Positions 5,781 to 7,968 of a stretch of DNA of 7,968 bases are shown in pieces. Below the pieces are notes generated by a model. It ran no database searches and had not been told where the DNA came from. It was given only the letters and a program-made list of their open reading frames with translations. A program made the translations under genes and the position numbers. How positions within the stretch are numbered: the stretch's first letter is position 1; every line of letters starts with the position of its first letter. Source of the stretch: Chloroflexota bacterium (GTDB taxonomy: Bacteria; Chloroflexota; Anaerolineae; UBA1429); NCBI GenBank assembly GCA_012513725.1, contig JAAZBQ010000342.1:1-7968 (forward strand), written 5' to 3'.

Positions 5781-6551
5781 CTATAGCACGTCGCGTCGGA
5801 CGATATTCCAGCCCCCGAGGAGCGCCACCGCCGCGCCGCCGGCCATGCTCACCACCAGGGGCACCATCGGGAGGAGCCCCTCGCGCACCCAGCCCAGCAG
5901 GGCCACCGCCGAGAGCGTCCAGGGATAGTAGGGCCCCACGTCCGAGTTGATGACCATCACGCCGGCGACGGTCATCACGATCCCGAGCGCCGAGGGCACC
6001 ACAAAGCTCCGCCAGCGCAGGCTCACCCAGGTATGCAGCGCCGTCACCAGCCAGGAGCCCAGGAACACCACCCCCGCAAGCCGCAGGGCATACCCCCAGG
6101 GGATGCTCCACCCGTAGGGAGTATCCGGGTAGAGGACGTTGACCACCGCCCCGGCCACGACGGACAGGGCGACGAGCGCCACCAGGCTCAGGAGTACCAA
6201 GGCCATCACCACCGTCTGCTTGGCCGCGTACAGCGACCCCCGCGAGACGGGCAGCGCGAACAGCTGCTTCCAGTGGTCGCCCGAGTGCTCGACGTTCGCC
6301 ACCAGGGCCGCCTCCAAGGTCACAAAGAGCGGCAGCATGAGAAGCGACCACCAGTTCATGGTCATGCGCAGGAACGCTTCCCAGGGCGTCTCGCCGGCAT
6401 CCATGAACAGGCCGTCCAGGGGCCCACGGTCCAACACCTCGGCGAGTATCAGTGCGACAATCGCCAGGGGGGCCACCACCGTCAGGGCCAGCGCCAGGGT
6501 GCGCCGCAGCTTGAGCCGTTCGGCATCGAGTGCCCGTATCCAGTCGCTCAT
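5781..6551 (-). CDS. ABC-2 type transporter permease (BcrB/lantibiotic-immunity-like)
   Basis: A 256-residue inner membrane protein with six predicted membrane segments at about 19-38, 66-86, 112-139, 153-175, 183-202 and 227-247, the standard ABC-2 layout. The N-terminal amphipathic MSDWIRALDAERLKLRRT and the cytoplasmic loop EHSGDHWKQLFALPVSRGSLYAAK (87-110) are typical of permeases paired with BcrA-like ATPases that export or detoxify peptide antibiotics. ATG 6551 overlaps the ATPase stop as ATGA, so the two proteins are translationally coupled and surely partners. The longer reading to 6776 lies inside the ATPase gene and is rejected. The substrate cannot be read from the sequence. Lantibiotic immunity systems usually have two permeases (E and G); only one is present here, which is closer to the BcrAB or YtrB-type pairs. 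Confidence 0.9.
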   Translation of the reverse strand: MSDWIRALDAERLKLRRTLALALTVVAPLAIVALILAEVLDRGPLDGLFMDAGETPWEAFLRMTMNWWSLLMLPLFVTLEAALVANVEHSGDHWKQLFALPVSRGSLYAAKQTVVMALVLLSLVALVALSVVAGAVVNVLYPDTPYGWSIPWGYALRLAGVVFLGSWLVTALHTWVSLRWRSFVVPSALGIVMTVAGVMVINSDVGPYYPWTLSAVALLGWVREGLLPMVPLVVSMAGGAAVALLGGWNIVRRDVL

Positions 6552-7537
6552 CGTACCATCTCCTCTTCGCCGAGCCGCACCGCGGCGGCATCGGTCAGGT
6601 TCCAGGGCGCAGGGGCGGCCTGCTCCTGGCCCATGGCGTCTCCGGTCAGTTGTAGGAAGATGCTCTCCAGGGTGGGGCGCGCCGCCTCCAGATGGTAGAC
6701 CTGCACGCCGGCCTCCACCAGTTGAGCGTTGATCAGCGCCGCGTCGGCCCGTCCGCTGGCGACCACTTGCAGGCATTCACGCTCCAGGCTGTGCACCCGC
6801 CACCCCGCCCGCTTGAGCACCCGGCTGGCGGCGAGGGGATCGGGAACGCCGAGGGTGATCGCCTCGCCGGTCCGGGCGTAGAGGTCTCCCAGTTCGCCCT
6901 CGAACACCAGCCGCCCCTCGCGGATGATGCCCACGTGGCTGGCTACCTGCTCCACCTCGCTGAGGAGATGGGAGGAGAGGAACACCGTCACCCCCATCGT
7001 CTCGGGCAGGCGCCTCAAGAGATCGCGGATCTCGTGGATGCCGGCGGGGTCGAGCCCGTTGGTGGGCTCGTCCAGGATCAGGAGTTCCGGGTCGCGCAGG
7101 AGGGCCAGGGCGATGCCCAGGCGCTGGCGCATGCCGTGGGAGTAGGTCTTGACCAGCCGGTCGGCAGGCGCCAGGAGGCCCACCACCCGCAGGACCTCGG
7201 GGACACGGCCCCGAGGGGTGCGCGTCAGGCGCCGAAGGACCTCGAGGTTCTCGCGACCGGTGAGGTGCCCGTAGAGGGACGGCGACTCGACCAGGGTGCC
7301 GATCCGCTCCAGCGGCGGGCCCCGGCGCTCGAGGGGTTCATCCAGGACGTTGATATGCCCGCCGTGAGGCCGGATGAGCCCCAGGAGCATCCGGATGGTG
7401 GTGGACTTGCCGGCGCCGTTGGGCCCCAGAAAGCCGTACACGCTGCCGCGCGGCACGCGGAGCGAGAGGCTATCCACGGCGGTCAGGTCGCCAAAGCGCC
7501 GGGTGAGTTCGTGGGTCAGTACTGCACAGTCGGTCAT
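6548..7537 (-). CDS. ABC transporter ATP-binding protein (BcrA-like)
   Basis: A 329-residue ATPase that powers the coupled ABC-2 permease. Walker A GPNGAGKST is at 38-46. The Q-loop region reads LVESPSLYGHLTG (82-94), where Glu84 sits near the usual Gln, a pattern common in BcrA-type exporters. The ABC signature is YSHGMRQRL (132-140), Walker B LLILDEP (152-158), the D-loop GLDP (161-164) and the switch His190. A C-terminal domain beyond about 215 ends in a roughly 30-residue extension rich in Ala and Glu. ATG 7537 has a perfect AGGAGG seven bases upstream. That ribosome binding site lies in one arm of a 10-bp inverted repeat, and an 11-bp-period repeat lies further upstream, so the operon is probably regulated. 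No sensor kinase or response regulator is present in the window. Confidence 0.95.
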   Translation of the reverse strand: MTDCAVLTHELTRRFGDLTAVDSLSLRVPRGSVYGFLGPNGAGKSTTIRMLLGLIRPHGGHINVLDEPLERRGPPLERIGTLVESPSLYGHLTGRENLEVLRRLTRTPRGRVPEVLRVVGLLAPADRLVKTYSHGMRQRLGIALALLRDPELLILDEPTNGLDPAGIHEIRDLLRRLPETMGVTVFLSSHLLSEVEQVASHVGIIREGRLVFEGELGDLYARTGEAITLGVPDPLAASRVLKRAGWRVHSLERECLQVVASGRADAALINAQLVEAGVQVYHLEAARPTLESIFLQLTGDAMGQEQAAPAPWNLTDAAAVRLGEEEMVR

Positions 7538-7542
7538 CGGTC

Positions 7543-7586
7543 TGCCTCCTCTCAGGAATCATGACGGTTCCAGTGTAGAGGAGGCA
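7543..7586 (-). promoter_or_regulatory. 10-bp inverted repeat sequestering the ABC ATPase Shine-Dalgarno
   Basis: On the minus strand TGCCTCCTCT (7586-7577) is the exact complement of AGAGGAGGCA (7552-7543), the ribosome binding site of the ATPase gene, with a 24-base spacer. A nested GGAA/TTCC pair lies within the spacer. If transcription starts upstream of 7586, the leader RNA would hide the ribosome binding site in a hairpin. If the start is at the TACACT-type -10 (7577-7572), the upstream arm is not transcribed and the repeat would instead be a DNA operator overlapping the promoter. Confidence 0.6.
7572..7577 (-). promoter_or_regulatory. Candidate -10 element of the ABC operon
   Basis: TACACT on the minus strand is the best -10 match upstream of the ATPase gene and would give a leader of about 28 bases. 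No recognisable -35 hexamer lies 16-18 bases upstream. The promoter may therefore depend on an activator bound at the 11-bp repeats that end at 7600. Confidence 0.4.
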
Positions 7587-7599
7587 TGTCACCGGGGAA

Positions 7600-7626
7600 T
7601 CGCAGGGTTGTCGCAAGAGTGTCGCA
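7600..7626. repeat. Three TCGCA direct repeats with 11-bp period upstream of the ABC operon
   Basis: TCGCA occurs at 7600-7604, 7611-7615 and 7622-7626, each exactly 11 bp apart; on the minus strand these read TGCGA, two of them within TGCGACA. Tandem half-sites one helical turn apart are the usual binding pattern of OmpR/PhoB-family response regulators. The array sits at the -35 region and just upstream of the candidate -10. The regulator itself is not in this window. Confidence 0.5.
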
Positions 7627-7655
7627 GCGAACTCGCCTACGCCCGGGCGCCGAAT

Positions 7656-7694
7656 CGAAAAGGGTCACGGTGGCTCGCACCGTGACCCTTTTCG
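7656..7694. terminator. Bidirectional hairpin terminator, 17-bp perfect stem
   Basis: The arm CGAAAAGGGTCACGGTG (7656-7672) and its exact reverse complement (7678-7694) enclose the 5-base loop GCTCG. A-tract and T-tract flanks in the stem give TTTT at the 3' side in both directions. It lies 45 bases past the stop of the right-edge minus-strand gene, so its main job is to end that transcript before the ABC promoter region. The T-run is short and interrupted by CG. Confidence 0.88.
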
Positions 7695-7738
7695 TCAATG
7701 CGTTTGGTTGGGATCCCCGATCCGTGGACGGGCGGGCG

Positions 7739-7968
7739 TTAGTCAGCCGGCGCCAGCGGGCACATGTCCTCCGGGCCGTAGGTGCGGTTGGCGTACCCAA
7801 AGGCGTTCAGGGCCACGTCTACGCCCCAATCCATCTCCCCTGCCCGCTCCCGGACCGCCGCGCAGGCGGATTGGAGATCGGCGCCGCCATCGTGCGCCTC
7901 CCAGAACACCTCGGCCAGGTCGACGAACCGCTCGGCGCGGGGATCGTCGCCCAGTTCGGCGAGCAGCA
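7739..7968 (-). CDS. Hypothetical protein, C-terminal 75 residues (5' end beyond window)
   Basis: The frame is open from the window edge to TAA at 7741-7739. I do not recognise the family. The visible part is acidic and probably helical (LLAELGDDPRAERFVDLAEV, then a segment with FWEAHD), and ends with GYANRTYGPEDMCPLAPAD. It has natural residue use (Trp, Phe, Tyr and Asp/Glu patterns) that the overlapping plus-strand frame lacks, and it is followed by a strong hairpin terminator, so it is likely a real gene end. No membrane segment, catalytic motif or repeat is visible in this part. It is probably a separate unit from the ABC operon. Confidence 0.7.
   Translation of the reverse strand, partial: LLAELGDDPRAERFVDLAEVFWEAHDGGADLQSACAAVRERAGEMDWGVDVALNAFGYANRTYGPEDMCPLAPAD

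Noticed and set aside
4558..5928. 456-codon plus-strand open frame across the tRNA
   Set aside because: It runs over the mraZ promoter, the tRNA, its terminator and the NTPase gene. The VAQLVRARGSHPRDHRFES-type stretch is the well-known false translation of a tRNA.
6692..7564. 290-codon plus-strand frame
   Set aside because: Antisense to the ABC ATPase; composition is that of a shadow frame.
7552..7800. 82-codon minus-strand frame overlapping the right-edge gene and the ABC leader
   Set aside because: It covers the terminator and the 11-bp repeats, is Arg/Thr-rich and has no recognisable domain.
7585..7968. Plus-strand frame from ATG 7585 open to the window end, preceded by GAGGAGG
   Set aside because: The GAGGAGG is only one base from the ATG, too close for translation, and it is explained as one arm of the inverted repeat. 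The frame passes through the 17-bp terminator hairpin and is antisense to a more natural-looking protein.

Overview
The window is about 8 kb of uniformly GC-rich bacterial chromosome with strong Shine-Dalgarno sites and sigma-70-like promoters. Almost every gene is on the minus strand. The left half is the promoter-proximal end of a division and cell wall (dcw) cluster. It reads, in transcription order (right to left), mraZ, rsmH (mraW), an FtsL/DivIC-like membrane protein, a class B penicillin-binding protein (FtsI type) and murF, which runs off the left edge. The genes are 1 to 33 bases apart, so one operon is likely. The FtsI-type protein has no PASTA domains and murE is missing between ftsI and murF. 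This fits a monoderm or deep-branching lineage such as Chloroflexota or a GC-rich Firmicutes relative better than a proteobacterium or actinobacterium, but the phylum cannot be fixed from this stretch alone.

The mraZ promoter (TTGGCA, 17 bp, TATACT) is followed by four GTGG direct repeats exactly 10 bp apart. This is the layout expected of an MraZ autoregulatory operator. Facing the other way across a 338-bp intergenic region is a tRNA-Val(CAC) gene with its own extended -10 promoter, encoded CCA and a rho-independent terminator.

Convergent with the tRNA is a FlaR/adenylate-kinase-like P-loop NTPase gene. Its 3' part contains a 35-bp almost perfect palindrome that is also an 18-nt tandem duplication. 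Upstream of it is a two-gene ABC exporter operon (ATPase and ABC-2 permease, BcrA/lantibiotic-immunity type) joined by an ATGA overlap. The ABC leader carries two structures not explained by the coding sequence: a 10-bp inverted repeat that exactly complements the Shine-Dalgarno region of the ATPase gene, and three TCGCA direct repeats at 11-bp spacing just upstream, resembling a response-regulator box.

A 17-bp perfect hairpin terminator separates the ABC operon from the 3' end of an unrecognised gene at the right edge. I see no phage, transposon, CRISPR or defence genes and no clearly new multi-gene system. The most interesting content is regulatory.
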